DNA of 64,000 nt from the NCBI RefSeq assembly GCF_014529535.1, contig NW_023503501.1, positions 5,710,150-5,774,149 on the forward strand, read 5' to 3'. Below, in pieces: positions 24,778-37,727 of the stretch. A program made the position numbers and the translations under genes. Positions within the stretch are counted from its first letter, which is position 1. Every line of letters begins with the position of its first letter. The notes under the pieces are model-generated. The model had not been told where the DNA came from. It ran no database searches and was given only the letters and a program-made list of their open reading frames with translations. The DNA is from Bradysia coprophila (lineage: Eukaryota > Arthropoda > Insecta > Diptera > Sciaridae).

Positions 24778-25166
24778 CAGGGACTATTTTCGGGAAAACA
24801 TATTCCCACATATTCTTCAACCTTTACCTTAACATATTTCCATAGATTTTCACATACAGTTAGAGGCAGTGAAGTTTCAGCATGAATTTGCTTCATCTGT
24901 TTTTCAGCTGATCCACAGATACAATAAAAACTGTTTATGTATTTATAGGGTTTTACCACTACATGTTGCAGCTTCAACTGTATAAACAAGTATAAACAGT
25001 TTTGGTTATATATGCGGATCAGCTGAAAAACAGCTGAATAAAATTCATGCTGAAATTTCACTGTCGCCGACTGTACTATTCTATAATTTTCCAAAACAAA
25101 ATTTTTTGGGACAATTAGGAAAATTCGGGAAAAATTAAAAACAAATTTTGCCAAAAATAGTCCCTG
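24778..25166. mobile_element. 389 bp palindromic MITE with CAGGGACTATTTT ends
   Basis: Ends CAGGGACTATTTT and AAAATAGTCCCTG are perfect inverted repeats. Inner arms also pair: TTTCAGCATGAATTTG then TTTTTCAGCTGATCC on the left, GGATCAGCTGAAAAA and AATTCATGCTGAAATTTC on the right. The flanking octamers (AGGTATAG, TCATATAG) match only in their last five bases, so the target duplication is weak. The ends are close to those of the MITE at 40201, and CAGGG-type ends are usual for hAT elements. Confidence 0.75.
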
Positions 25167-28100
25167 TCATATAGCAAGTGCTTAGATGATGGCAAACATG
25201 AGTCCCGAATGTGTGCTCTCTGTGTCGATCGGAGTTTGTGTGAATTTTTTTTTTTTTTATTTCTCACTGAAGAACACTTTCCACAGTTGTTGTATACAAT
25301 TACGAGTACGAGTATGGGTAAAAGTGTACTGTCGTGCACTGGTAAACATATTTGTCATTTGCTAAATACAATATATGATACGACACGATATAATATGTTC
25401 CTAAGACTAAACATCAGGTTGGTTGGAATGAATGAAATATTTTATGTATTTGAATCCATAATGAGAGTATCAAGTAGTGACGAACGTTGTTTATGCGGAT
25501 CCATCTCAGCATGTTAGCATATTACGTTATAAATGTATTATGAGGTGAATCGAGAACATTTTCTAAGTGCTCCAGCATTGGTATTAAAGAAGAAGTACGA
25601 CACTAGAGTATCAATTTTATGTTGATGATTCGGGGTCCTGTTTATATGTCAAACGGTGTTTTGAATGTCGATTTACATATAGATGTGTGTGCTCTGGAAA
25701 CCTTTGCTAATAATTTATTCCATTTAGTGGTAGCGTTTGAGTGCCGGACAAATGAAAATGTATTTTATGTGGATACTCAACTCACTGTCTCTTTGCATTT
25801 TAATATTTAAACGGAGGTGTCTTCTGAAATGACTGAGATTGTTGTGTGGAGTCTGTAACATTTGGAATGCTAAATGCAATTAAAAGGCCATCGAATATAA
25901 AGTTACAAACATAAACTGAAAACTGAGAAGAACCACAGTGAGGGCTGCAAAATTATGCCAGGATGTATAATGTGCATATCTTCGTATGTCAGTACATTAC
26001 ATGATTCCAGTATACAATCCAGGATTAAGTGCAGCCGTTGGGTTATATGACATGCTGCTCATTTTTGAATACACGTCACTACCTCCATTTCAAACAGTCA
26101 GGCAAAGACTGGCACTACCGGAATACGGGCAATGCCTAAAGGGTTTTTCGATATTTGCACGCATGAAAGAGTCTGACTGGCTACTGGAAGGCGCTGTTAT
26201 GAAAAGTGTTTGAAATGTAGCAAAAAGCTCTTGATGTGAAGAAAAGGTGCTAAAACACACATCTGAACACACAAAATTTAATGAATTCAGAAAAGCGCAC
26301 TTGTGATTGTCCAGGTCGCCATATATGGCCAGTGCGGGCATGTAATGAAGGGAAACGAAGGACTTTTTACAAATTTTTTTAAATAAAATTTCCGAAGGGC
26401 TTTTTCGAGCCAGTCCGGTGCGAATTTTTGACAATTATTCAACTTTGAGTTCACAAGTTTACCATACGACATGGGCCTGCTCTTGCAACCCCGCTGCCAA
26501 ATATAAAATGTCAACTAAAAAAAGTTGTTCTACAATTCTATAGAGCCATTCCCATTGGTCATTCAGATCGGAAGTGGCTTGAATCGCATTTTCATATAAG
26601 CTGGATGAAGTTTTCGCAAATTCATTCTCAAATTCTTGAAATTCTTGAAAAATCTCGATATTCTTAATTTCAAAGTTTTCATGAATTTCGATAATTGCAA
26701 GGAAATAGGCGCTGGTTCCTAGTACTCTGAGTGACCAAACTGTTACTGAGACAATATCCCAACAGCGTAGGTAGTTCTTACAAAAATTATGAGTTCGACA
26801 AAAATCGATCTAAGTTATCTAAGTAGTGTGAGTATTATATCTGTTTGTGGAATTAATTCACTGAGTTACGCTCATTTCTGTACGGAGCTAATCCTCAGCC
26901 AGCACATGTTAATACAATGGCATTATAGTTGACATACCAATATTCACAGCAGCTAATTTCGCAACGGTAAAAGTTGTTTCCTTCAAAAAGCTATCAATTA
27001 TATAAATAAACGCGCTAAGTACATACTACGATAAATTTTGAATTAGTTCGATAACTTTCTGGTGCCCATGTCGATATGATAATAAAATGTCATTTCTCCT
27101 CATAGCAGTGTAACACTGCAAACCATGCGCACATTCTTCTCCACTCTTCCATAAAATACGCGCATGAGCAGATCATCTGTTGACATTGTTATTGGAATAC
27201 TGGAAATGGCTCAAAGCTTTTAAGCTTCACTCATTTCTCCTATTTTACTTGCGTTGTTTTGTTGGAGTAAAGCTTCCTCCGAGTCTTCAACATTTCATCC
27301 GTTTCCCCATGAGACCCAAACAGCCGAAATAAAGCATCTGAATAATATCGCATCGCATGTGTATACAATGTCTAACACACATACCATTTGTATCAACGAT
27401 TTAACAACGCTGACATGAAAGTAAAATCTGCTACGTTCTATTTTTACGACCGCATTTTGAATGAAAGCTAAAATCTGAACAGGTCGTTGTCATGACGTTT
27501 AACATAAAAAAAGTTTTTTTTTACGAGTAGACAAAATTGATATTTTGGTGCCTCCTGTTATGGTATGGACGTGCCATTAGAGTGTCATAAATATCCCAAT
27601 AAGGATTTTTTTTTGTTTATGCTGTGGCGTTAAGTAAGAAAATGTTTTTGAATTTATTTGACTCATGGCGAACAGAGATGTTCATTGTATTGTTTATACT
27701 ATCCCAGACACACCATTTGGAGCTTTGATGCTGTTTATTTTGGGAGTATAATCTGGACTTCTGCGAATTGTTTTGAATTTCATTTTTAAATCTTATTTAT
27801 TAGCAAGGTACGATTCAGGGTCGTATTCAGGCACTCCAAAACAAAATAAACATTCTTCGAGAGAATTTCGAGGAGTAGTAACAATATCTAAAAGAACATG
27901 AGGATTCTATTGAATTTCGACTGACCGAAATCGGCTCTATTTATTCCAGGACTACGAAACTCAATTTTTCGACATTTGGCCACTTATTACAACCAACCAG
28001 TTATGGAAGATCGAAAATATCTGAGACTGGTTTTGGGGTCTAGGCACCAAGGCCTCACTAGGCATATATACAAAAGTCATGGATCGCCGATTTCGGTCAG

Positions 28101-30828
28101 TCGAAATTAAAAAGAATCCCTCCATATGAAAGTAATACATCTCGAAACTACACTTCGAAACTCCCGAATTTTCTCCTCACTGTTCTGGTCAGGAGCTTTC
28201 TTTGACTGGTGCTTAAAATTGATTTCGGATACATAGTTCAGCAAATATACACGATTGTCCTCCAAAATAGCGCTGTCTCCCTATATCTGGACTTGCACGA
28301 TCGATGTTACCAAATGTCAAGAACACTACTATTTTGTATAAAATGGTTTTTTACAGTGTTTTAAAGTTGTGTGATACACTGCCGTCTTGTCGAATTTCAG
28401 TACCTTATATAGAGTACCACTCTTGCTCGAAAGGCGTTGATGTTGCTCACTAGTTTCCCTCTATGGCTGCTCATCTTCAAACTTAGCCTTATTTTTGACA
28501 TGTTTCCGAAAGGCCTAGTCATGTGTCATCGACCATAATTGGACCATAATTTATAGCAAAACAAATTAAGTGAAAGATTTGATATGAAGTTCCAAGCAAT
28601 ATTTGAAGGAAAAGATTTAACCGTTTCAAAAAGTATGCAAAGTCGCAGAAACACAGATGAAAAATTCCGAAATTGATATGGAGGAGATAGGATAAGAGTC
28701 TCGCAGAGCTGGAAATGAATGAGTTAAAGCAAATAAAAATAAGATACACAACCCTTACAACGTTACTTATCTTCATATTTATTATCATCTTTCTCACCCG
28801 TTTATTGTACATCACCGACCATTACTGAAGTTTTTATGGACATATCTCGTTTTTGATCTCACTTTTCTTTTGTTGAGTTTTTTTTTATCTGAAGAACTAA
28901 ATAGAAACCTAGGTGGCACTTGTGCCCGCTTGGTTAGTCTCTAAACGATACTCTAGTAATTGTGTTTAAAGAACACTCTTGTTACAACTTTTCTTAATTG
29001 GATTAATCCACAATGAATTGGAATGTCGTAGTGCGGTCTCAATTGCTAGAGTGTTTTTTTCGGTATTTCGAAATGCTAACACATCAACATAATATATGAA
29101 AAGAATGGGACTACCGTATTTCCCTATCAAAACAAAACTTCTCATACTCTGCATCACACAGAGGGATTGTATTAAATTCCTCTTATAAGCTCTGATTCGC
29201 TTCATAAATCACTAGACTAACAAAATCCAAAAATTTTGAAGAAGAGATAAAAATTCCAGCAATAATGCGATTCTAAACGTACAACAAAATCAAATAATTT
29301 TCCCCTTGGCATTTGAACAATAATAAAACTTCTATCTTACCGGAAAAACAACTAAATCTATAAAACTTTCATCCTATATATGTACCGGAGCGGAGTCTAC
29401 GGATATTGTGTATAGTATACACAAAATATGCAAATATCTTTCACCTTATCGTCTAGAAAATGATATTCTCTATACACATCCACCTATACACAGCATACCT
29501 TTTTACCTTTTCCGCTCGACAGAAGCGTACTCTCACACTTATTATGAAATATAATGATAAATTAAGTTTATTTCTGTATAATATTGTGTGTAAATACTTT
29601 AAACGTCAGGATATTTATGAGTATAAAAAGCTCAAAAAACATTTCCTTCTCGTGATGCCCCCAGGAGACGCATTTAGAAAAAAAATAGTGTTGGTTTGGT
29701 GGCTATGGGTCGGAATCGTATATATATACGAAATGGTATAATATGGAATATCATCTAACTGGCGAGCAGAGTTCATTTTTGAAAAGGCATAAATCAAACT
29801 TTTATAAATCCTTCACCGTTGTGACGTGAATCATAGCCCGTTGTTGAGTTGTTGCTTTTTCTTTTATAAATCGGGGCCGAAAGCGAAAAATGGGTATGAA
29901 AAGCTTTGTGTTTCTTTCGTTGTATGTAACACAACATAAATCATTTCCCATAAAGACATTTTCATTTTAACGTCAGAACATTTTCTAAGCATGTGGTTTT
30001 CCTTGTTTTTAAGAACAATGCGGCTCGTTTTGTAGACAATTTACGGGAGATCAGATAACATGTAAATTTGTCGAGATCGTCACATTTATAACCATTTATA
30101 CAGCTCGATGAATGGGGAATGCAGTAGATGTGATTGTTAATCGATGTTTGCAACGAGAAGCATTAATATCGTCACCTCCACATTTGGCTCAACAGTCGAT
30201 CCTAATAGCGCTACGTAATTTATGAACAGTCTCGGAAATTGCAAATTGCGGTACGTCTAAATTGATGTTGTTCACCTACAATAACTCTTCACTCTTCTTC
30301 ACCCAGTCACAGAACTAGTAGAGTTCTTATGTGCAAATAGAATTTTGAATTTCTTTAAGAATACATCAATGAGACTCTTTCATGGTAGCTATGAGGTAGG
30401 AAGACAATGTTAGTTGTACGACGAAGCTTTGTATGAAGATTACGTCTTATTTTACCGTGAAAGTTGACAGTTAAACGAAAACATTAGACATGTGAGACGT
30501 TAGCGAATTATAAGAAAAATGAAATTTATGATTTAGGTCTGATTGATAGATTTTCATAGATATTATGACAACATGGATAAGAGAATGGGGTCGTTAGTTG
30601 TAGTCACCACACCATCACCATAATGTTTAACAACCATATATAACTATGTCCAGGTGCCATTGTTCATGCTTCATTGGTGCTATTCACAGGAAATCTGGTC
30701 AAGTCAACCAAACTGTTTCATTCATTACTGTCAATTTGTAGTATTTTGGTATAGTGAGTGGGTATTGGTACACAGATAAAAATATATGATTCAAATTTTT
30801 GTAGGTCCAAGGGGACCTTCGTCAATGA
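25167..30828. other. Non-coding, no gene recognised
   Basis: 5.7 kb of AT-rich DNA. Apart from the MITE at 27900 I find no paired exons, RNA gene or transposon ends. ORFs at 25209-25517, 25619-25810, 26090-26434, 28519-28815 and 29460-29741 show no domain motif and no splice pattern linking them. A host gene with very short exons cannot be excluded. Confidence 0.4.
27900..28122. mobile_element. ~220 bp MITE, GAGGATTC family
   Basis: The left arm GAGGATTCTATTGAATTTCG, then ACTGACCGAAATCGGC, pairs with the right arm GCCGATTTCGGTCAGT, then CGAAATTAAAAAGAATCCCTC. Related ends appear at 54172, 54866 and 55536 in this window. No coding capacity. Confidence 0.75.
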
Positions 30829-30916
30829 TCAATGTAGTCAATGTTCAATGTAGTCAATGTTCAATGTAGTCAATGTTCAATGTAGTCAATGTTCAATGTA
30901 GTCAATGTTCAATGTA
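30829..30916 (+). repeat. Perfect 16 bp tandem repeat, 5.5 copies
   Basis: TCAATGTAGTCAATGT repeats without a single mismatch from 30829 to 30916, ending after half a unit. The unit is itself a near-duplicate of the 8-mer TCAATGTA/TCAATGTT, with a G in place of a T at one position. Confidence 0.95.
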
Positions 30917-33712
30917 AAATCCTGAAACTTCTTTTAAAAGGATTTCATTTCAATTAGTAGCATTCACTATGATAATTTCTGCGATTCTGTTAGTAAAGCC
31001 TATTCTGGGCCCATAACCTGTTGGTTTTATTGTTTTTAGGAATTAGGAATAAAAAAGATCAGACTTGTGAAAATACGTATTTATTCAGTGAACTACTGAT
31101 TTAGAATATCTTTTACAACAAACTAGATTAAACCAAACTTGATCTAAGGTCAGCGCATGATTGTATTGAACAATTAACAACAATTTGATTGCTGGTTTTC
31201 TGGATTACTCATTCAGGGCTAAGTGCAACTAATCACTGATTGAATTAAATTTAAATTCTAAAAGAGATTCGGTCTCGAACTGTTATTCCCCAAAAACATT
31301 TAGGTCCAAATTTGTGTCTGTGTAGCTGTTTACTGAAGAGGAATGCAGAGGTATACATTGGGCATGAGTTTTGTGAAGTGGACTGATTACCTGTCGTAAT
31401 GAAATTGTATTTAGGCAGATAAAACAAAACCAAAATAAATTTTGCCTCTGCGAACAAAGAAAAAATTCTTTAAAAAAAACGATCTTTTTCATTGTTCCTC
31501 GGAGGATAAAATCGAAAAGTGGCGTCGATTCAATTACATTTAAACAATTCCAGTTAAATTTTTTTGTACAATAGCACGGAAGTCGATCCAAATGACGCTT
31601 AAAAAAAAGCTGTTAAATTCATTGATTTTTCCACTTTTCTAAATGATTTACAATGAATAAAAATACAGAGAAAGAAATCGAAAACAATTCATCCATAAAA
31701 GTCTCACCTTATTTTCGTATTGTATAAAACATGTATTATCAAAACATAACAAATTATACGAACGGTTATACGAAAAAAAATCACCCTTTAACTCAATTGG
31801 CTCGGTACGGTCATATTACGTGTATAATAATATAGTTGCTGGTTCGTGTTAAATATCTCTGCCGTTTGATTCCCTTACCTGTGAAATGGAGAAAAACACC
31901 GTTCCTATTGCTTTGGCGAAAACGGTATTGGCAATGTTTATACATTTTATTTATGTGTACGAATATACTATGCAAGATACTCGGTTCCTCAAACCACAAT
32001 TTATAAATGCTCACTTCAGGCAAACCCACTTTTCAATTTGCTTTTTGATGGGGTGTTTTTAATTACCGAAAACAAGAAACAGATCAGAAAGCGCACAAAA
32101 TAAATTTAATTTGGCAAAATGTTGTACATACATACATACAGCATACTATACACACATACACCTAATTAGAGGAATGTTTAATTTTAGCAAATATTTGATT
32201 AATTAATTTTATACCTTACGTAGCGTGTTTATGTGTATATGTAGTGTGGTATCGGCATTCGGAGCGTGTTATAAATTTTTTACCATTTTTTATTTATCGC
32301 TCACCGATTTTTAGTTGTTGACATTGCGAAATAGAAAAAATCTGAAATGTTTTCGATTTGGCTCTCAATTTTGTGTTCAATTACATCTCGAGCTCCATAT
32401 AATTTCTATCTCGTCCATTTTAAATCTAATTTTCATAGGTTGGGCACCGATTGAATTACCAATAATTTTTTTTCGAATGCATCGATGTATCGTTACGATG
32501 AAGCGAAGGTACAGAAGACCATTTTCTGACCATCTAAGAATTTTTCTTTGGGGCCAGACAGCTTTTAGTAAGATGTGGGTGGACACATAACAATTTGAGG
32601 GTGTGTTTTCGATTGAATGTTTAAAAACACAAAACTAATGTACATCACTAGCGAATTTTTGGAAAATGATGCAAAAGGTAGAGACTCTTGGGAACCGAAA
32701 ATGTATGCAAAATTTCGCTGAGGCAGAGAATTGAACAAAGAGAAATGATATCATTTCTACAGTTCAGAGTGTGAGCTGCCGTTATCATTTCTCTGATTGA
32801 AAACGTTAGAACTTTCATCCTAAGCTTTCCATACGAACATGCCTAAGTCGAAAGCGTTACAATTACCGAATACGGACATGAGTAGTCCGTATAGGAAAAA
32901 ATGATTATCTTTTTACACATCCCCGCATATATTCGTTGATCATCATCATTCCAATAATTGTCATAATGCAATTATTGTTACTTTCCGATGTAATGATGTG
33001 GCTGCAGGAATTCATTTTTTTAATGGATTGTGCACATATTGCACAGTTTTTACGGTGCTGGAAAAACATTGGTGCGGAAGTAAATTTTATGAAATGCCTG
33101 AGCATTCGGTATGAATAACAGTCATCACCATAACCATGGACTTTGTTTTCATTCGAGTGCGCACCCAGTGACCACCTGAAAAACATGGCTGGTGGGTATC
33201 TTGGGATATTGAGTTATTTTTATCTGTGCAACTCTTCACTGAAATTTCGATTTGTTATCTGTGTTACGTATACATATATACAGTTCGGTTGATTGATTCA
33301 GCTATTGAGGCGTAAAATAAATTTCCATCGTCAACGATAAGCTCTTTTTTTAAATATTGAGAATTCAATTTAAAATTAAATGAAATTATCTAAACGTGGC
33401 AATTTGGGATTCAAATAATCTCTTTATTATGTATGTAATCAACCCATTTTCGGTCGGTAGCCACCTGCTGTTTTTTCGGGTACGGTTTGAAATGAATAAC
33501 TACGCTTCCAGTGACTAATGATCAATTTCATTTTACAATTAGCTTTTTCTGTTTGATTAACTCGATTAGCGTAATTAAAGAACATGTGTGTCCGGGAACA
33601 GTGACATAAAAACCCTTAAAACGACATTAAATGGATGCATAGAAAGGTGCTGCCTCGAGTGACAATCTACACATCTAGTTCCTAAAAAAGCATTTGTTTG
33701 TCTACTGTTGAA
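30917..33712. other. Non-coding, no gene recognised
   Basis: AT-rich. A short CATA-type microsatellite is at about 32124-32160. ORFs at 31283-31591, 32315-32590 and 32905-33186 are not supported by any motif. Confidence 0.4.
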
Positions 33713-34035
33713 ATATCGTGACTTCGTCGCTCATTTCGTCGCCTACTACAAACAAAACGTCGTTCCTGCTAAGAGGCTTTTTTAGCGAACTCGATTCCAG
33801 CACTCGGCTCCAGCTCTTCCTGGAAACCTCTCGTTCGCTAAAAATGCCTCTTAGCATGCGTTAGGAAAAATACTATTATGCCACTCGGCATCATAACATG
33901 CAAAATTTGATGCAAATTACTTTATTAGGCTCACGATGTGTATTATGACACGCGGCACACACATCTAGAGCCTAATAAAGTAATTTGCATCTCGGTTGTA
34001 TAAATTACTATTATCACTCGGTTGTATAAAAGAAA
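33713..34035. repeat. Two adjacent foldback MITEs
   Basis: The first has CTAAGAGGC and TTTTTAGCGAAC at 33767-33790, pairing with GTTCGCTAAAAATGCCTCTTAGC at 33832-33854. Its family recurs at 63651. The second has perfect 24 bp arms at 33909-33932 and 33968-33991 (GATGCAAATTAC...GGCTC and its complement). CTCGGTTGTATA is repeated directly just right of it, at about 33991 and 34017. Confidence 0.75.
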
Positions 34036-37000
34036 TTTTTATTGGTTCGTACATTGTCTAAATTCTCTTATTCTACTGAATAACTTTGATTATTCCCACC
34101 GAGTCACTACGTGTCAGGTTTTTTAGGCCAAAAGTAAGTAAAATCGAGTCAGGTCAGTGAAAAATTTGGGTCATGTAAGGTTTGGAAACTACCCGACCCT
34201 GATCTGAATGCATCTGGTAGAACTTTTCTTGACCTGTTCCGAGCCTAAAGACGAAACGCGCCGGAATGAGTAAAACATTTTATGAATGAAAAAAATATCC
34301 GGAAAATGGTGCCGCCTATATCTGATATTTTTCTTTACATTTTATTGTTGTTGTTTCTTTCTCGAAAAAGCAGTGCCGTACTGGCCACGAAAAGGGGCTC
34401 TTGTGAAACGAAGTAGAAGCCGCTTGAAGTGAGGAAAAGACACAAAAAACTCTTAAAAAAGGTGCCAATATATGAAAATGAATTTATCTACTGTAATGTC
34501 ATAATATTCACAATTTGGGGTGTCACTTTTAGAATCAAAATGAGCTAGATTTAAACACGTCAATTTATGAACTGAAAATTTCGATAATGTTTCATTTGCG
34601 CACGGCTTCGATAATTTCTCGGTGAACTTCGATAATTTTACATTTATTCAAAAATTGGCAAATTCTTGACAGTGCAGTGACTAGATCTGAGATTTGTTTG
34701 TGGGTAATATGTATATTTGACGGTGTCATGACGTGTTTATGTTTCAGTTCGATTTTTTGAATTAGTTTTTAATTGTGATTATGACATTACATAGATAAAA
34801 CCTTGTTCCTAACACGGTTGTAAATGGAGGTTTTGCGCACGCGATGTGTTGCAGAACTCGCTTCGCTCGTATCGGCAATCTCACATCTAGTGTGCAAAAG
34901 ACTCCCATTTACTACCTTATTATGAAAATATGTAGCTATAAAAATACAAAGGACGCCTTCATCTTACCTTCAGTTCTATGGTCAGTTCGGGCCTGTCAAA
35001 ACATAACGTAGTCGATCTAGGTCAACTAAGAATTTTTTTGATTTAAATGGCGACTTAGGTAAACAAGATACATCTTGATAAAAGACGAGATACCTTTCGA
35101 AAGATATTATCGATCCGGATAGTCGTCACAAACATCTGAAAAATTCTGTAAAAATAAAACAGCCGAATAAATAAATGGTTTTTGTTTGCTTGTTTATTGT
35201 CTTGCGAATTCCTTTTGTAATTTTTAAAGAAACACCGAAAAAGAAACATCAAAGAATTTTCACCTTGGTGAAATTAGTGGGAATAATCTTTCGCTTTCGG
35301 GTAGGCGTTTTGATATTTTGATTATGGTAAAACGAGGTCATTTCAGGAACAAATTTGTTTGTTTGGTTTCTGTAGGTATTGTAATTCAAAGGTTTTCTGT
35401 TCGTTGTTTTATCAACAATTAACAATGAGCTTTATGCTTCCGAATGGATGCTTACGCCCAGTTCAGACGAATGTGCAGAAATATGGAAGAAACCTTGTTT
35501 TTCCATTCTTTTCTTTTCAGAATTTACGTTGTATACCAAAAAAGAAAAACAATGCCATGGCCTTATAGGTCGGCATTGTTTTTGTTTAGATTCTACCGCT
35601 TTCCTAAATTTGTTTTTAATATCAACCTAATTTATACAAACCTTTCGTTCTTTTTCGCATGGGAAAAATGTTATATGTGCACATAAAATATGCAGTTTTA
35701 CTGTTTCTCAGAGATGCTCGACGAGAGTATACTGAGAAATCATTTATTTATAAAATTGAGAAATTTCTTCCACGAAAATCATTGTTCAATAATGATTTCA
35801 GAGTCTACAATGAAATAATGTGTACTAGTTCTGACTGCACCTGCAACGCATGGAAACTTAGTGCAAAAAGTAAATTTGCAAGATCCTGTGCACAATTTTG
35901 GGGGAGTAAACGTTTCTATCAGATGTCAAATCAAATACAAAAACCCCATTCTTCAACAGTCGAATGCAGTGTATGAGGTGAGGAAGGGAATGGACCAACA
36001 TCAACACAAATAATGACGAAATACCTAGCGGATTGAGCGAATATGCGATTCAGACAGGACACACACCTAGGTGGAGCCAGGTCAAGATAAAGAAGAGAAC
36101 GGACAAAAATTAAGCACCTTAGAAAGTATTGCAATCAAAAGAACTACTTGGAATCTAAATTGACAACTATACAGCAAATATCTTCCAGTTGCTTACATAA
36201 TGTTCCTTAATGTTCAGCAATTGTGGTCAACAAAAATCTTGTCAGAAAATCTGGTCATGTAAATCTCTCTGTACCTCCGCAATGAAATCAGCTTTGATAA
36301 AATAGCAATTTGCATTGCAATGCATTGTATAATAAATGTGATTGTATTCTAACCATTGATGATGCCTATGATGTGTAGGCGAAATGTTCTTAAATAAAAT
36401 GAAAAAAATGACCGAGAGACCTAACAAAGAAGTTTGTCTCCGAAAGTCGTGCATCTCTTTTTCGCACTAAGTTTTGTATGCGTTGTTGGACAGTGATAAG
36501 GCGGATCGTTTTTAAAATTTTAATTTTAATCCAAGACACACATAGTGTTCCATAAGCACGGTCATCCCCTCATCATTTTTCCAAAACCGATTTTTTTTAT
36601 GTTCTAAGGGTGTCGTCGAGCAATTTTTACGTGTAACGGATTCTTCAAACATTTACAGCCTGGACAACGTTTCCGATGAGTACGATGATCTTGGTAATAA
36701 AATGTCGACAACACTCTAAAGTTTATCCATCCTAGTACAAAACATCCATTAAGACACGGGATCAGGTTGCTATTTTTCATCATTTTTCAGATGGGATATT
36801 TACACGCAATTTACTTATTTTATCACTCAGTTGCAAGTTGCACAAATATTTCGTCGGCAAGTACTATAAATGTGTATACCAATTTCAATGGCAATTCATA
36901 ATGCAGTTTTCTAGAATAAAAAAGAAAACTCAGGACAATTCTGTGAGAAACTTTGCATATTGTCGTATTGGTATTTCCATTGTTTCAATCAATTTTGCGA

Positions 37001-37461
37001 TGGTTTGTCGATACAAATAAATTGAATCCAATTGATGGTACGAATTTGCAGTCCATTAAATTTGTAGAATATGAGATTTGAATTAATTCAATGGTCATGC
37101 ACATTCAATTGTATAGAGTATTAGGTGGATTTTCTCGGCACGTTGCAGCTTATCAAAGAAATTTTACTTAATAAATAGCTACGCGTTGTTTCATACATCC
37201 ATAGTCGACAAAATTTCCATCGAACCTTTTCAATGTTTCCATTTAATGTTTTCCACTTAGGGCAGATTTTGCCAATAACGGTCTGTTGCGTTACAGTTTT
37301 TAAGACTGAAAACTCTAGTTTCAAGAAAAATCGTAGTTTCATGCATTAGATTGATCCTTCCTCCATTGCCTCAAAGTGTTAGAAATTTAATCTGAGGTAA
37401 CTGGTCATACAAAATTATTGCAATTGGCGGAGGTCTGCATTTTCAAACCCATGTTCTACGG
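34036..37461. other. Non-coding, no gene recognised
   Basis: At about 34117-34250 there are AGGTCA hexamers and a GAGCCTAAAG end, reminiscent of the 5874-8032 element, but too diverged to define. ORFs around 35359-36134 overlap on several frames with no recognised domain. Nothing else seen. Confidence 0.4.
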
Positions 37462-37727
37462 TGATCTCCGCTATCAATTTTCTCCGCCAATAACGGATTT
37501 GTTCCATAGTTTTTCACGCTCTATCGTCTCCATCAAGTTTTATTCGTTTACCATTGAAACTCAGGCGTCCGCTGATAGACGATTTTACAGATTCTGAAAA
37601 TTTACCATCAGCGAACCGCCGAGTTATGTGGGGGGACAACCAAAACTTTCGGGGATGGAAAGAGCTGGAAAAACTGTAGAACAAATCCGTTATTGGCGGA
37701 GAAAAAATTTTGATAGCGGAGAATTGC
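37462..37727. mobile_element. ~265 bp foldback MITE
   Basis: The left arm at 37462-37530 (TCTCCGCTATCAATTTTC, then CCGCCAATAACGGATTTGTT) pairs with the right arm at 37650-37727 (AACAAATCCGTTATTGGCGG, then TTTTGATAGCGGAGA). The arms are about 70 bp with small gaps. No coding capacity. Confidence 0.75.

Noticed and set aside
24768..25154. 128-codon minus-strand ORF
   Set aside because: Coincides with the palindromic MITE and is explained by it.
34110..34250. A second copy of the AGGTCA-rich palindromic element
   Set aside because: Only a few hexamers and one GAGCCTAAAG end match; no paired terminus or target duplication.
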